64,000 bases of DNA, taken from positions 26,700-90,699 of the forward strand of contig JAKQDD010000089.1 in the NCBI GenBank assembly GCA_029556615.1, read 5' to 3'. Numbering within the stretch: the stretch's first letter is position 1; every line of letters begins with the position of its first letter. The DNA comes from Verrucomicrobiota bacterium. GTDB taxonomy: Bacteria; Verrucomicrobiota; Verrucomicrobiia; Limisphaerales; J093. Below, in pieces: positions 8,775 through 19,500 of the stretch. Both the position numbers and the translations under genes were made by a program. Under the pieces are notes generated by a model. It was not told the origin of the DNA. It searched no databases and saw nothing but the letters and a program-made list of their open reading frames with translations.

Positions 8775-11366
8775 TCAGCCGACCGGACCGATCCGCAGCA
8801 ACTGCAGCACCGGATGCCCCTCGAGTCGCGCACGGCCAAGGTCCACGTGGAACACCGCCTCCCAATCGTTGGCGCCGTCCGGATCCACCAGCATCTGCGC
8901 CACCGACCACGAGAGGCGGTCGTCCGCCTCGCGGACATGCGTGTGCCGCACGTTGCGCGCATCCGGATCGAGGCAAAGCCGCTCGTGCCCCTCGTGGTAG
9001 GCCGCCATCGCCCCAGCCAGGGACTCGGCCGTCCACGCCGTGCCCGCGGCGTCCGAGCCCGGCTGCAGCAGCGAGAGTCCCGCAGCCCATTCGCCCCGCG
9101 CCAGCGCCCGGAGTAGGCCAAAGATCGCATGGCGCACTTCCCGGAGGAACCGGGCCCGATCCCGGGTGGGATCCAACGCCCCGGTGCCTTCGGCGTCTGA
9201 GGGGGCAGCGGCCCCAGGGCGCGACGGACTGCCCGCCGGCTCGCGCCGCGCCGCGGTCGGATCCCGGAGACGCGCCCATTCATCCAAGAGGCTCGAGTCG
9301 ACCTCCCGGATGAGGTTGCCGAGGTAGAGCTCCATTTCGCGCACCGCCTCGGTCTTGGCGGGATCGGGAACGGTCTGGGCCAGCACCTTGTAGACGTCCG
9401 ACAGGTACCGCAGCAACACCCCCTCCGCCCGCAGCAGTTCGTAGTCCCGTATGTAGTCGTCGAACGACCGGTACCCCTCGTACATCTCCCGCGCGATCGA
9501 CTTGGGCCGGATATTCTCTTCCTCGACCCACGGATGCGTGGCCGCAAACTCGTTGAAAGTCGAGTAGATGAACTCCCGGCGCGGCTTCGGGTACTCGAGC
9601 TTCTCGAGCTCCTCGAGCCGATCGTGGTAGTCCATCCCCGCCTGCTTGAGCTCGGCAATCCGCTCCGCCTTGAGCCGGTCCAACTGCTTGCGCAGGATGA
9701 TCTCCGGATCCTCGACGATCGACTCGACAAGCGTCAGCAAGTCCAGCGCGTAATCGGGCGCCGCCGGATCGAGCAGGCGCAGGGTGTCGATCAGGTAAAG
9801 CGACAGGGCCTGGTCGAGGGAGAAATCATCCTGCAGCTCGATGTTCACCTGCAGATAGGTGCCGTCCTCGTCGGGCGGGATGAACTCGATGATCCGCCGA
9901 TCGAGCAGCGCGCGGAACAGCTGCCAGGCGCGCCGCCGGTGCTTCTCCTTGGCCGCGGGCGTTTCGTGGCAGCGCCGGATCACGTCCCGCATCGCCCTGC
10001 AGGCGTCGCCGCCCCGGGAGAGCACGTTCAACAGCATCCCGTGCGTCACGCGGAACCTCGAGGTGAGCCGCTCGGGAGTCGCGGCCACCAGGCGGTTGTA
10101 GGTGTTGCGGTCCCAGACCAGATACCCTTTCTCGGGCGGCTTGCGCTTCACGAACTTCCGCCCCTTCCCGCCATCGGCGGCGTGTTTCCGTTCGAGCTTC
10201 AGGTTCTCGATCACGTGCTCCGGGGCCTGAACCACCACCCAGCCCTGGTCGTCGAATCCCTTCCGCCCCGCCCGGCCGGAGATCTGGTGAAAGTCCCGCG
10301 CGCTGAGGATGACCGTCTTCTCGCCGTCGAACTTGCATAGCCGCGTGAAGAGCACGGTGCGAATCGGCACGTTGATCCCGACCCCCAGGGTGTCGGTGCC
10401 GCAGATGATCTTCAGAAGACCGCTCTGGGCCAGTTGCTCGACCAGCAGCCGGTACTTCGGCAGCAGCCCCGCGTGATGCAGCCCGATCCCATGCCGCACC
10501 CAGCGCCGCAAATCCGGCCCGTAGGGACTCGAAAACCGGTAGCCCTCGAGCGCGCGCCCGAGTTGGTCCTTTTCTTCGCGCGTGCAGAAATTGGTGCTCA
10601 TCAGGTTCTGCGCGCTCTGGGCCGCCTCGAGTTGGCTGAAATGGACGATGTAGACCGGCGCCTGCCCCGCGGCGATCAAGTCCTGCAGCGTCTGGTCCAG
10701 CGGAGTCTCGACGTAGGCGAACGCGAGCGGGACGGGCCGCAACGCCGAGTGCACCACCACCGTCGGCCGCCTGTTCAGGGCGGTCAGTTCCTCCTCGAAA
10801 AACCGCGTGTCGCCCAGCGTCGCCGACATCAGGAGGAACCGCGCCTGGGGGAGGGTGAGCAGCGGCACCTGCCAGGCCACCCCCCGCTCCCGGTCGGCGT
10901 AGTAGTGGAACTCATCCATGATGACTTCCCCGAACGGAGCGCGCGCGCCCTGGCGCAAGGCCATGTTCGCCAGAATCTCCGCCGTACAGCAGAGGATCGG
11001 CGCGTCGCGATTCACCGTCGCGTCCCCGGTGCACATCCCGACATTGTCGGGGCCGAACTCCCGGCAGAGCGCGAGGAACTTCTCGTTCACCAGCGCCTTG
11101 ATCGGGCACGTGTACACGGAGCGCCGCCCCTGGGACAGCGCCAGGAAATGCAACGCGGTGGCGACCAGCGACTTGCCGGACCCGGTCGGGGTGTTGAGGA
11201 TGACATTCCGCCCCTCGAACAGCTCGAGGATCGCGGTCTCCTGCGCGGGGTAGAGCTCGAGCCCCCGCTCCGCCACCGCGTCCAGCAACCGCCCGAGCAA
11301 CGTGTCGTTGCGCGTGTCCCCGTCAAAAGGCAGATGGCGATAGAAAGCATCAGTCGCTGTCATCAA
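8775..11366 (-). CDS. Ski2-like DEAD/DEAH-box RNA helicase with DUF3516-type C-terminus
   Basis: 863 aa. Helicase core in residues 1-400: Q-motif-like [14 protein letters not shown], Walker [10 protein letters not shown], motif Ia [12 protein letters not shown], motif II DEFHYY, motif III LLMSATL, motif [17 protein letters not shown] and motif [15 protein letters not shown]. The rest is helical and resembles bacterial Ski2-like proteins with a DUF3516 domain. The family is thought to unwind structured RNA; substrate here is unknown. Its start codon is 11 bp downstream of repeat copy B, so its promoter is in or beyond that repeat. It appears to be a single-gene unit. Confidence 0.88.
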   Translation of the reverse strand: MMTATDAFYRHLPFDGDTRNDTLLGRLLDAVAERGLELYPAQETAILELFEGRNVILNTPTGSGKSLVATALHFLALSQGRRSVYTCPIKALVNEKFLALCREFGPDNVGMCTGDATVNRDAPILCCTAEILANMALRQGARAPFGEVIMDEFHYYADRERGVAWQVPLLTLPQARFLLMSATLGDTRFFEEELTALNRRPTVVVHSALRPVPLAFAYVETPLDQTLQDLIAAGQAPVYIVHFSQLEAAQSAQNLMSTNFCTREEKDQLGRALEGYRFSSPYGPDLRRWVRHGIGLHHAGLLPKYRLLVEQLAQSGLLKIICGTDTLGVGINVPIRTVLFTRLCKFDGEKTVILSARDFHQISGRAGRKGFDDQGWVVVQAPEHVIENLKLERKHAADGGKGRKFVKRKPPEKGYLVWDRNTYNRLVAATPERLTSRFRVTHGMLLNVLSRGGDACRAMRDVIRRCHETPAAKEKHRRRAWQLFRALLDRRIIEFIPPDEDGTYLQVNIELQDDFSLDQALSLYLIDTLRLLDPAAPDYALDLLTLVESIVEDPEIILRKQLDRLKAERIAELKQAGMDYHDRLEELEKLEYPKPRREFIYSTFNEFAATHPWVEEENIRPKSIAREMYEGYRSFDDYIRDYELLRAEGVLLRYLSDVYKVLAQTVPDPAKTEAVREMELYLGNLIREVDSSLLDEWARLRDPTAARREPAGSPSRPGAAAPSDAEGTGALDPTRDRARFLREVRHAIFGLLRALARGEWAAGLSLLQPGSDAAGTAWTAESLAGAMAAYHEGHERLCLDPDARNVRHTHVREADDRLSWSVAQMLVDPDGANDWEAVFHVDLGRARLEGHPVLQLLRIGPVG

Positions 11367-11377
11367 GGCCCAGAAGT

Positions 11378-11484
11378 CTAGAGTCCCCGACTTGTGAAAG
11401 TCGATGCGATTAGGTCAAGTTTGGCCCCTGCTGTTCCAGGCCACCCCTTCCTCCGCCGAGGACTCTACATTAACGAGGCGCGGG
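11378..11484 (-). repeat. Composite interspersed repeat, copy B (module 1 plus start of module 2)
   Basis: Module 1 runs from CTAGAGTCCCCGACTTGTG to GAGGACTCTA (11467); module 2 begins TTAACGAGGCGCGGG and is then lost. The interior is closest to copy C (both share CGACTTGTGAAAGTCGATGC). The module 1 outer end lies 11 bp before the helicase ATG. Confidence 0.82.
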
Positions 11485-11503
11485 AACATGTTGTCTCTCT
11501 CCC

Positions 11504-11556
11504 CGCCCTAAATCGGTGAGGAACTTCCCCGCGCCGATTCGGGGCGGATCGCCGAT
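11504..11556. repeat. Short palindromic repeat R3, first copy
   Basis: CGCCCTAAATCGGTGAGG pairs with a downstream CCGATTCGGGGCGG, giving an imperfect hairpin. Bases 11536-11556 recur exactly, inverted, at 12931-12951, so the gene between them is flanked by a 21-bp inverted repeat. A related palindrome is at 59746-59787. Confidence 0.7.
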
Positions 11557-11628
11557 GGACTCGACAACGGCCGCGATTGACTTCACTTCTCAGGTGCGGG
11601 CCGCCGATTTCGTGCTATTCTTCCGGCC

Positions 11629-12924
11629 ATGTTGGCTACGACCGAGTTGATCCGCGAAGCCGCCGGTCCAGGGCGGTTGCGGCGGCTTCTGCCAGGCGTA
11701 TTGGCGTCGGTGCCGCTCTACCAGCGCCATGCCGGCCTGATCGACTCGATCCAGTCCGAGTCCCTGCTCCTCGACGCCTTCCGCCGGTTGCCCACCATCA
11801 CCAAACACGACATCCGGCGCGGTTTCCCAGAGAACTTCCTCGGTCCTGCCATGAGCCTCGATCAGCTCCTGGCCGAGGGTCGAGTCGAGATCGAGCACAC
11901 GTCCGGCACGTCGGAAGAGCGGACGCCCCTGTTGCTCGAGCTGGGATGGTGGCCGGTCCAGGAAGCGCGCGCGCTCCGGCTTAACGCCCGCGTCAGCCAG
12001 GTCCTCGACCGCAACCCGGAGGCGCGCCGGGCGACCTTGACTTCGCCGACCTGCAACAGCGAGGTTTGCTACACCGGCACGCCTTCCCTCGCGGATCGCA
12101 CCGTGGGCGCCACCCGGTTCCTGAGCCGGTCGCGACACCCGTTCCTCTGGGACGCCGCCGAGCTCGGTCGGATCACGGCCGAAGCCCTCGATTGGGCGCC
12201 GGTCTTCCTCGATCTGGACCCGGTCTATGGCGCGGTCTGGGCCCGATACTGCCTCCGGGAAGGCGTGTCGCTGCCCTCGCTCGAGTTCATTCTCTGCAGC
12301 TACGAGTCCTTGAGTGTCGTGCACCGGGCTCTGCTCGAAGCGGCCTTCCGCGTGCCGGTCTACAACCTCTACGGCTCGACCGAGACCGGTCACCTGCTCA
12401 TGGAAGACGAGCCCGGCCGGATGCGCCCGAGCCTCGAGACCGCGTGGCTCGATGTGCCGGATCCCGATGCCGAAGGCATCGGAGAGCTCGAAGTCACCAC
12501 GCTCACCCACCAGTACATGCCGTTGGTCCGGTATCGCATCGGCGATCTCGTCCAGGAGGACCAACAGCCGGACGGGACCTGTTACCGCCTCCATGGCCGC
12601 GCCCGCGACGCGGCGCTCACCGCCTCCGGTCGGCGCGTCACCGTGAGCCAGCTTGACCAGTGTTTCCTCGGCCTTGGCGGCATCGTCCATTACCAGCTCC
12701 GCCAGACGCCGGGCGGCGGATCGTGGTCCCTTTGGCTGGTCCCGGACGTCACGCCGCCTTCGGCTGGAGCCCTCGATCGGCTGCGGCGAAGACTCGCCGA
12801 GCAGCTCGAACTTTCCGCCCCGGTCCGGATCGAGCTCACGGATTCCCTGCTCTCCGAGGGCTCCGGCAAGTTCCGCCTCGTGTTGCCGCAGCACAGCCCT
12901 CTTCGCTCTCCAATCCGCGCGTAA
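11629..12924 (+). CDS. Phenylacetate-CoA ligase/CapK-like adenylate-forming enzyme
   Basis: 431 aa. Adenylate-forming motifs are visible: IEHTSGTSEERTPLLLE (P-loop-like Ser/Thr/Gly motif), YNLYGSTETGHLLMED (the Y-G-x-T-E motif that contacts AMP) and VRYRIGDLV, followed by a small C-terminal domain. This matches PaaK/CapK-type enzymes that activate a carboxylate with ATP and pass it to CoA or another acceptor. The substrate cannot be read from sequence. It stands alone between the helicase and the cys genes and is bracketed by a 21-bp inverted repeat (11536-11556 and 12931-12951), which may mark past mobility. No Shine-Dalgarno is obvious before the ATG. Confidence 0.75.
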   Translation: MLATTELIREAAGPGRLRRLLPGVLASVPLYQRHAGLIDSIQSESLLLDAFRRLPTITKHDIRRGFPENFLGPAMSLDQLLAEGRVEIEHTSGTSEERTPLLLELGWWPVQEARALRLNARVSQVLDRNPEARRATLTSPTCNSEVCYTGTPSLADRTVGATRFLSRSRHPFLWDAAELGRITAEALDWAPVFLDLDPVYGAVWARYCLREGVSLPSLEFILCSYESLSVVHRALLEAAFRVPVYNLYGSTETGHLLMEDEPGRMRPSLETAWLDVPDPDAEGIGELEVTTLTHQYMPLVRYRIGDLVQEDQQPDGTCYRLHGRARDAALTASGRRVTVSQLDQCFLGLGGIVHYQLRQTPGGGSWSLWLVPDVTPPSAGALDRLRRRLAEQLELSAPVRIELTDSLLSEGSGKFRLVLPQHSPLRSPIRA

Positions 12925-12930
12925 CCCCGA

Positions 12931-12951
12931 ATCGGCGATCCGCCCCGAATC
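12931..12951. repeat. R3 inverted partner flanking the CapK-like gene
   Basis: ATCGGCGATCCGCCCCGAATC is the exact reverse complement of 11536-11556 and lies 6 bp after the stop of the CapK-like gene. Confidence 0.75.
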
Positions 12952-13085
12952 GTTGCGCGGATCACCCCCAGCGGCCCGGAAGACAACGCAGGCTCGGCGA
13001 CGCCAGGCACTCCAGGCGAGGATCCGGGCCGCCGGGAAATCGGTTGGCGGGTGCAAGGCCCTGCGGTAGACTTGATCAGAATCAC

Positions 13086-13916
13086 GTGCGCGCCGCGGAC
13101 AAGCCATTCAATGCCCTGCCCGGGTTTGGCCTGACGCTCGGGTATGCCCTCTGCTGGCTTGGCCTGCTCGTGCTGATCCCGATGGGGGGCTTGGTGCTGC
13201 GGGCAATGGACCTCTCGTGGGGGGAGTTCTGGAAGCTGGCGACGGCGGATCGGGCGCTGGCGGCCTATCGGCTGACGTTCGGAGCGTCCCTGGCGGCGGC
13301 CTTGATCAATGCCGTGTTCGGCACCTTGCTGGCCTGGGTGCTCAGCCGATACGACTTCCCAGGACGCCGCTGGGTGGATGCGTTCGTGGACTTCCCCTTT
13401 GCGTGTCCGACGGCGGTGGCGGGGCTGACCCTCGCCAGCTTGTTCGCGGAGACGGGCTGGTTGGGGCGGCACCTGGTGCCGCTCGGGATCCAGGGGGCCT
13501 ACACGCCGCTGGGCGTCGTGCTGGCGCTGACCTTCGTCGGCCTGCCGTTTGTCGTGCGATCGGTCCAGCCGGTGATCCAAAGCCAGGAACGCGAGCTCGA
13601 GGAAGTTGCCGCGACGCTGGGAGCGGGACGATGGCGGACCTTCTTCCAGGTGGTCATCCCGGGGCTGCTGCCGGCGATTCTCACCGGCGTCGCGCTCGCC
13701 TTCGCCCGCGGGATCGGCGAGTATGGCTCGATTGTCTTCATCTCGGGCAACCTCCCGTTCAAGACCGAGATCGCGCCCCTGCTCATCGTCACCCGGCTCG
13801 AGGAATTCCACATGGCGGGCGCGGTGGCGCTGGCGGTGGTGCTGATGGGCTGCGCCTTCGTGCTGCTGGCGGCGATCAACGGGCTCGAGCGCTGGACCTC
13901 GAGATTCAATGCCTGA
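13086..13916 (+). CDS. cysT: Sulfate/thiosulfate ABC transporter permease CysT (CysU)
   Basis: 276 aa, the normal CysT length, from a GTG at 13086; no in-frame ATG gives the full first membrane helix. About six membrane segments, and the ABC permease EAA loop is clear (EEVAATLGAGRWRTFFQVVI). PFACPTAVAGLTLASLFA and GIGEYGSIVFISGNLPFKTE are typical of CysT. It forms the heterodimeric channel with CysW. It overlaps cysW by 8 bp. The usual periplasmic binding protein gene (sbp/cysP) is not adjacent, so it must be elsewhere. Confidence 0.9.
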   Translation: MRAADKPFNALPGFGLTLGYALCWLGLLVLIPMGGLVLRAMDLSWGEFWKLATADRALAAYRLTFGASLAAALINAVFGTLLAWVLSRYDFPGRRWVDAFVDFPFACPTAVAGLTLASLFAETGWLGRHLVPLGIQGAYTPLGVVLALTFVGLPFVVRSVQPVIQSQERELEEVAATLGAGRWRTFFQVVIPGLLPAILTGVALAFARGIGEYGSIVFISGNLPFKTEIAPLLIVTRLEEFHMAGAVALAVVLMGCAFVLLAAINGLERWTSRFNA

Positions 13917-14817
13917 CATGCCCGATCGAACTCCATGGATGCGTCGGCACGCGCTGGTGGCCTCGAGGCGCGGTGCGGAGGAGACGCCCCTGGTCCGCGG
14001 CCTGCTGATCGCGGTGGCGCTGGGGTTTGCGGGCTTGTTCCTGTTCCTGCCGCTGGCCAACGTGTTCGCTCAAGCGCTGTCCAAGGGGTTCGCGGTCTAT
14101 GCCGCCGGGTTGACGCATCCGGAATCCCTGGCCGCCCTCCGACTGACCCTCCTGCTGGCGGTGGTCTGCGTGCCTTTGAACGTGGTTTTCGGCCTCGCCG
14201 CCGCCTGGGCGGTGGCGAAGTTCGAGTTCCGCGGCAAGGCGTGGCTCGTTACGCTGATCGATCTGCCCTTCTCAATCTCCCCCGTGGTCGCAGGCTTGAT
14301 GTTCGTCGTCCTCTTCGGCCTGCAGGGGTACGCCGGGCCCTGGCTTGCCGCCCGCGATCTGCAGATCATCTTTGCGCTCCCGGGGATGATCCTGGCCACG
14401 CTCTTTGTGACGTTCCCGTTCGTGGCGCGGGAGTTGATCCCGGTCATGCAGGCGACCGGCTCGGAGCAGGAGCAGGCGGCCCTCACGCTGGGGGCCGGCG
14501 CCTGGCGGACTTTCTGGCACGTGACACTCCCCTCGGTCAAGTGGGGGCTTCTCTATGGCGTCATCCTCTGCAACGCGCGCGCCATGGGCGAATTCGGTGC
14601 GGTCTCGGTGGTGTCCGGCCACATTGCCGGGGTGACGGACACCCTGCCGTTGCGGGTCGAGAAGCTCTACCAGGAGTACCAATCCGCAGCGGCGTTCTCA
14701 GTGGCCAGTCTCCTCGCGTTGCTCGCCCTCGCAACGCTCGCCGTCAAGGGGATCCTCGAGTGGAAGGCGCGGCGGGCGGAGGCCCGCGCCGGCGCCGTGG
14801 CGGAGACCGGCCCATGA
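13909..14817 (+). CDS. cysW: Sulfate/thiosulfate ABC transporter permease CysW
   Basis: 302 aa. Six membrane segments, the EAA loop QAALTLGAGAWRTFWHVTLP, and the CysW signature MGEFGAVSVVSGHIAGVTDTL followed by LPLRVEKLYQEY. The start at 13909 overlaps cysT; a second ATG at 13918 is equally plausible and would give a shorter N-terminus. It overlaps cysA by the ATGA at 14814-14817. It is the second channel subunit of the importer. Confidence 0.92.
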   Translation: MPDMPDRTPWMRRHALVASRRGAEETPLVRGLLIAVALGFAGLFLFLPLANVFAQALSKGFAVYAAGLTHPESLAALRLTLLLAVVCVPLNVVFGLAAAWAVAKFEFRGKAWLVTLIDLPFSISPVVAGLMFVVLFGLQGYAGPWLAARDLQIIFALPGMILATLFVTFPFVARELIPVMQATGSEQEQAALTLGAGAWRTFWHVTLPSVKWGLLYGVILCNARAMGEFGAVSVVSGHIAGVTDTLPLRVEKLYQEYQSAAAFSVASLLALLALATLAVKGILEWKARRAEARAGAVAETGP

Positions 14818-15920
14818 GCATCGTCCTCGATCGCATCAGCAAGCGATTCGGTCCGGTCATCGCCGTGGACTCCGTCTCGCTGTCGGTCGAGGAAGGAGAG
14901 TTGGTGGCCCTTCTTGGGCCCAGCGGAGGGGGTAAGACCACCATCCTGCGAATGATCGCCGGGCTCGAAATGCCCACCGAGGGCGAGATCATCATCCGGA
15001 ACCGCCGGGTGACGGATCTTCGGGTCCAGGAGCGGAACATCGGGTTCGTGTTTCAGAACTACGCCCTTTTCAAACACATGAACGTCTTCCGCAACATCGC
15101 GTTTGGCCTGAGGGTCAAGCGCTGGCGGAAGGCGGAAATCGAGGCTCGCGTCGGGGAGCTGCTGCACTTGCTCGAGCTCGAGGGGCTGGCCCAACGCCTC
15201 CCCCACCAGCTCTCGGGAGGCCAGCGCCAGCGCGTGGCGATCGCCCGCGCCCTTGCCCCTCGGCCCAGTGTCCTGCTCCTCGATGAGCCTTTCGGAGCGG
15301 TCGATGCCCGGATCCGGCAGGAACTGCGGGAATGGCTCGTCCGGTTGCACCAGGAGCTCAACGTCACGACGCTCTTCGTAACCCATGATCAGGAGGAAGC
15401 CATGGAGGTGGCCCGGCGGATCGCCATCTTCTCCAACGGCCGGCTCGAACAGATCGACACGCCCCAGACCGTCTACGAAGAGCCCGCCAACGAGTTCGTC
15501 GCGCGGTTCATCGGGGTGATGAACATCCTCGAAGGCCAGGTCCATAACGGCGTGGCGCGGGCCGGGGACATCGAACTGCCGGCCCCAGGCTGTGCGGACG
15601 GCGCCCGGGTGCGCATCGGGTTCCGGCCCTACGCGGTCCAGGTCTCTCCGGACCCGGGCCGCTACCGGTACCAGGCGGTGCTCCTGCGGACCTACTTCAT
15701 GGGGATCATGCACCGCCTCGAGCTCGCCACCCCCTCGGGGCTCCGTGTCCGATGCCGGATCACCAAGGAGGAGTACTCGAACCTCGGGCTGCGCGATTCC
15801 ATGAACGTCTCGTTCCAGATCCGGAGCTGCCGCGTGCTGGCAGGGGAATCGGCCGAATCCGGGCCCGCGCGGCCGGCAGAGGACCGGGGGGCTTCGGTTC
15901 CCGCCGGGGGCACCTGTTGA
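14814..15920 (+). CDS. cysA: Sulfate/thiosulfate ABC transporter ATP-binding protein CysA
   Basis: 368 aa. Walker A GPSGGGKTTILRMI, Q-loop FVFQNYALFKHMNVFRNIAF, signature LSGGQRQRVAIARALA, Walker B LLLDEPFGAVDA, H-loop FVTHDQEEAMEVARR, then a TOBE-like C-terminal domain (ARVRIGFRPYAVQVSP). This couples ATP hydrolysis to uptake by CysTW. The TGA at 15918 is followed 17 bp later by actA with no sign of a terminator, so the transporter and the ACIII genes may share a transcript, an unexpected association. Confidence 0.93.
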   Translation: MSIVLDRISKRFGPVIAVDSVSLSVEEGELVALLGPSGGGKTTILRMIAGLEMPTEGEIIIRNRRVTDLRVQERNIGFVFQNYALFKHMNVFRNIAFGLRVKRWRKAEIEARVGELLHLLELEGLAQRLPHQLSGGQRQRVAIARALAPRPSVLLLDEPFGAVDARIRQELREWLVRLHQELNVTTLFVTHDQEEAMEVARRIAIFSNGRLEQIDTPQTVYEEPANEFVARFIGVMNILEGQVHNGVARAGDIELPAPGCADGARVRIGFRPYAVQVSPDPGRYRYQAVLLRTYFMGIMHRLELATPSGLRVRCRITKEEYSNLGLRDSMNVSFQIRSCRVLAGESAESGPARPAEDRGASVPAGGTC

Positions 15921-15937
15921 AACGACGCCGCATCCCG

Positions 15938-16591
15938 ATGCCAGGCATGTTCCCGCCATCGACCCATCGGCTGCCGCAACGACTGCTCGCGGGCGGACTC
16001 CTGGCGGGCGCGTCGGTTGTCGCCGGCGTGTGGTACTACTTCACGCCCCAGTACACCCGTGTCGGTTATCAGCCGGTCCAGCCGGTGGCCTTCTCCCACC
16101 GGACTCATGTTGGACAATTGGGCATGGATTGCCGGTACTGCCACCCCGGCGTCGAGACCTCGTGGTACTCGAACCTCCCCTCGGGCCAGTCCTGCATGAA
16201 CTGCCATAACCAGGTCCTACGGGATGACGCCCGCCTCGCCCTGGTTCGAGCCAGCGCCGGATCGGGCCGGCCCATCCCCTGGATCCAGATCCACCGGCTG
16301 CCGGACTACGTCTTCTTCAACCATGCGGTCCACGTCAACCGCGGCGTGAGCTGCTTCGACTGCCATGGTTCCATCCATGAACTCGACGAAAGCGCCCACC
16401 TCAAGCCCCTGAGCATGGCATTCTGCCTCGAATGCCATCGACGGCCGGAAGCCTTCCTCCGGCCGCCCGCCGAGGTCTATCACCTCGACTGGCGGCCCGA
16501 GAGCCCCGAGCAACAGCAGGCCGACGGCTCGAAGCTCGCCCGGGAGTGGAACGTCCAGCGCTTGGACCCGTGCTCGGCTTGCCACCGATGA
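15938..16591 (+). CDS. actA: Alternative complex III subunit ActA, pentahaem cytochrome c
   Basis: 217 aa. One N-terminal membrane anchor (LLAGGLLAGASVVAGVWYYF) then five CxxCH motifs: CRYCH, CMNCH, CFDCH, CLECH, CSACH, matching the multihaem ActA subunit. FSHRTHVGQLGMDCRYCH and FNHAVHVNRGVSC carry distal His ligands as in class III-like cytochromes. ACIII oxidises membrane quinol and reduces a periplasmic acceptor. The ATG at 15938 was chosen; a TTG at 15917 overlapping the cysA stop would add MKRRRIP. The gene overlaps actB by ATGA. Confidence 0.93.
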   Translation: MPGMFPPSTHRLPQRLLAGGLLAGASVVAGVWYYFTPQYTRVGYQPVQPVAFSHRTHVGQLGMDCRYCHPGVETSWYSNLPSGQSCMNCHNQVLRDDARLALVRASAGSGRPIPWIQIHRLPDYVFFNHAVHVNRGVSCFDCHGSIHELDESAHLKPLSMAFCLECHRRPEAFLRPPAEVYHLDWRPESPEQQQADGSKLAREWNVQRLDPCSACHR

Positions 16592-19500
16592 AACCGCCCG
16601 CTCCCCACCCCCCTCGGTCGCCGGTTGCAACCCCGCGCTACTGGCGCAGCGTCGAGGACTGCGCAGGGACCTCGACGGACCTATCCTCGATCGAGCGCGC
16701 GTGCCACCACGGCCTCGAGGAGGCCGCCGACCCCTTGAGCCGACGCCATTTCATGCGGATCATGTCGGCGTCCTTTCTCCTCGCAGGGTCGGGATTGACC
16801 GGATGCCGGCGGCCCGTCGAGACCATCCACCCCTTCGCCCAGGCGCCGGAAGGCCTGGTCCACGGCCTTCCCCTGACTTATGCCACCGCGATGCCCGTCC
16901 GCGCGTCGGCGATCCCGCTCCGGGTGAAGACCTGCGAGGGCCGTCCGATAAAGATCGAGGGTAACCCTGGCATCCCCTGGCCCCTGAACGCGGTATCGGG
17001 CGCCCCACCTCCCCCGCCCCAGGGGCCAACCGATGCCGCAGCCCAGGCCTCGATCCTCAGCCTCTACGATCCCGATCGCGCCCGGCGGTTCACCCGCGAC
17101 GGCCAGACGATCCCCCGAAAACTCGCCCTCGACGCCCTCGATGCCCTCGCGCACCAGGCGGCAGATTCCCGGGGACGCGGACTCTGCATCCTCGCCGACG
17201 CGAGCAGCTCTCCGTCGCGAGCCCGGCTGCAGCGGGCGCTTGCAGATCGCCTCCCGGAATCGCGCTGGTTCGAGTACGAGCCGGTGGACCTCGCCGCGTA
17301 TCGCCGAACCACCCGGGCCGCCTTCGGCCGGCTCCTGCAACCCCTGTACCGGCTCGATGTTGCCCGGCGGATCGTGTCGTGGGATTGCGATTTCCTGGGA
17401 AACGAGGAGGAGACCTGCCGGTGGACCCGGGCGTTCGCAGCCGGCCGCCGGCTCGACAACCCCGGGAACGAACCTTCGAGGCTCTATGCGATCGAGAGCT
17501 TGCTCACCCTGACCGGGATGAACGCGGATCACCGGCTCCGGCTCGCTCCCAGCCAGATGGCGCTGGTGGCGGCGCGGCTGTTGTCCGAATGCATCTCGGC
17601 GCTCGAGCCGCACCAGCGCCCCGCCGGAGCCCTCGCGTTCAAGAGCCGCCTGCAGGCGCTGGCCCGGACCACCACACCGGAATGGGCAGCCTGGACGCGC
17701 GCCTGCGCGGGGGACTTGACGGCCCAGCCGGACAGGAGCGCCGTCCTCGCCGGACACCGTCAGCCGGCCGAGGTCCACCTTTGGGCCCATGGCCTGAACC
17801 ACCTGCTGCGCGGGCGGGGAGCGGCTGTGGTTTATCTCGATCGTCCGCCGGAACCTCCGGCGGGGACCCTCGCTGAGCTCGCGGCCGCGCTGGCGGCGGA
17901 TGAGGTGCGGATCCTGGTGATCCTGGCGGGCAACCCCGCCTACAACGCTCCGGCAGACCTCGAGTGGGCCCGGGTCCAGTCACGAGCCGACACCGTGGTC
18001 CGTCTCGGGAGCTGCGAGGATGAGACCTTCCCGGCCTGTCACTGGCATCTGCCGATGGCCCATTACCTCGAGTCGTGGGGAGACGCGCGCACGGCGGACG
18101 GGACCTGGCTGTCCATCCAACCGCTGATCGCCCCTCTCTTCGGCGGGCTCACCGACCTCGAGGTGCTGGCCCGGTTGGCTGGGATGCCCGTGACCGAGCC
18201 CCACGAGATCGTCCGCGAGACCTTCCGCGGCCTGGCGCCGGACGGTGCGTTCGAGGCAAACTGGAGGCGCTTGCTGCACGACGGCACTTGGGCCGGCACA
18301 GCCTACCCCGAAGCGACGGTCGAGTCCTTCGACTGGAATGCCGCGACGGCCGCGTTGGATTCAATCCGGGAGGTGCGCGCCCCGGCCCCGGATGCCCTCG
18401 AGGTCGTCTTTGCCCGGGACAGCCGGGTGGACGACGGCCGATACGCGAACAACGGCTGGCTCGAGGAGTTGCCCGATCCGGTGACCAAGATCACCTGGGA
18501 CAACGTGATTGCCCTCAGCCCCGCAACGGCGCGCCTCCTCGGCCTTGCGGTCCCCGAGCCACGCGAACACCTCGAAGTGCCGGTGGTGCGGGTGTCGGCC
18601 GGCGGGCGTGCCATCGAGGGTCCGCTCTGGATCCAGCCCGGCCTGGCGGATGATGTCGTGGGACTCACCCTCGGTCACGGGCGCACCCGCGCCGGCCGGG
18701 TGGGCACCGGCACAGGCTACGATGCCTACCCGCTGCGGACCTCCCGGGCGATGCACAGCCTTGCCGGGGCGCAGCTGGCCGCGACGGGTCGGGTCCACCC
18801 GCTGGCGTGCACGCAGAACCACGGCCGTCTCGAAGGGCGGCCCATCGTGCGCGAGACCAACCTCGCCGAGTTCCGAAATCACCCGGGGTTCGCGTCGGCG
18901 ATGGACCGCGACGCGCCCGACTCGAGCCCGCTCTATGCGAACCCGCTGGACGCCGCGGCTGCGGGAGTCCTCCACCAGTGGGGGATGACCATCGACCTCG
19001 GGCTGTGCGTCGGGTGCGCTGCGTGTGTGGTCGCCTGCCAGAGCGAAAACAACATCCCGATCGTCGGCAAGAACGAGGTCGCGCGCCAGCGCGAGATGCA
19101 CTGGCTCCGGATCGACCGCTACTACGCCGGCCCCGCCGACGACCCGCAGGGGGTGAACCAGCCGATGCTGTGCCAGCACTGCGAGTCGGCGCCGTGCGAG
19201 AGCGTGTGTCCGGTGAACGCCACCGTGCACGACCGCGAGGGCTTGAACGTGATGGTCTACAACCGCTGCATCGGCACGCGCCATTGCTCGAACAACTGCC
19301 CCTACAAAGTGCGCCGGTTCAATTTCTTCGATTACCACCGCCGCCCGGATCGGGGCAGCCGGCCCCGGGAGGAGTGGGACTTGCTGAGCCTGGTCCGGAA
19401 TCCGGACGTCACGGTGCGCATGCGCGGGGTCATCGAGAAATGCACCTTCTGCGTGCAGCGCCTCGAGCAGGCCAAGATCGCGCGGGCCGTCAGCGCCGGA

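Noticed and set aside
11590..13107. 505-codon minus-strand frame opposite the CapK-like gene
   Set aside because: Arg-rich, no motifs; the plus strand carries clear adenylate-forming motifs.
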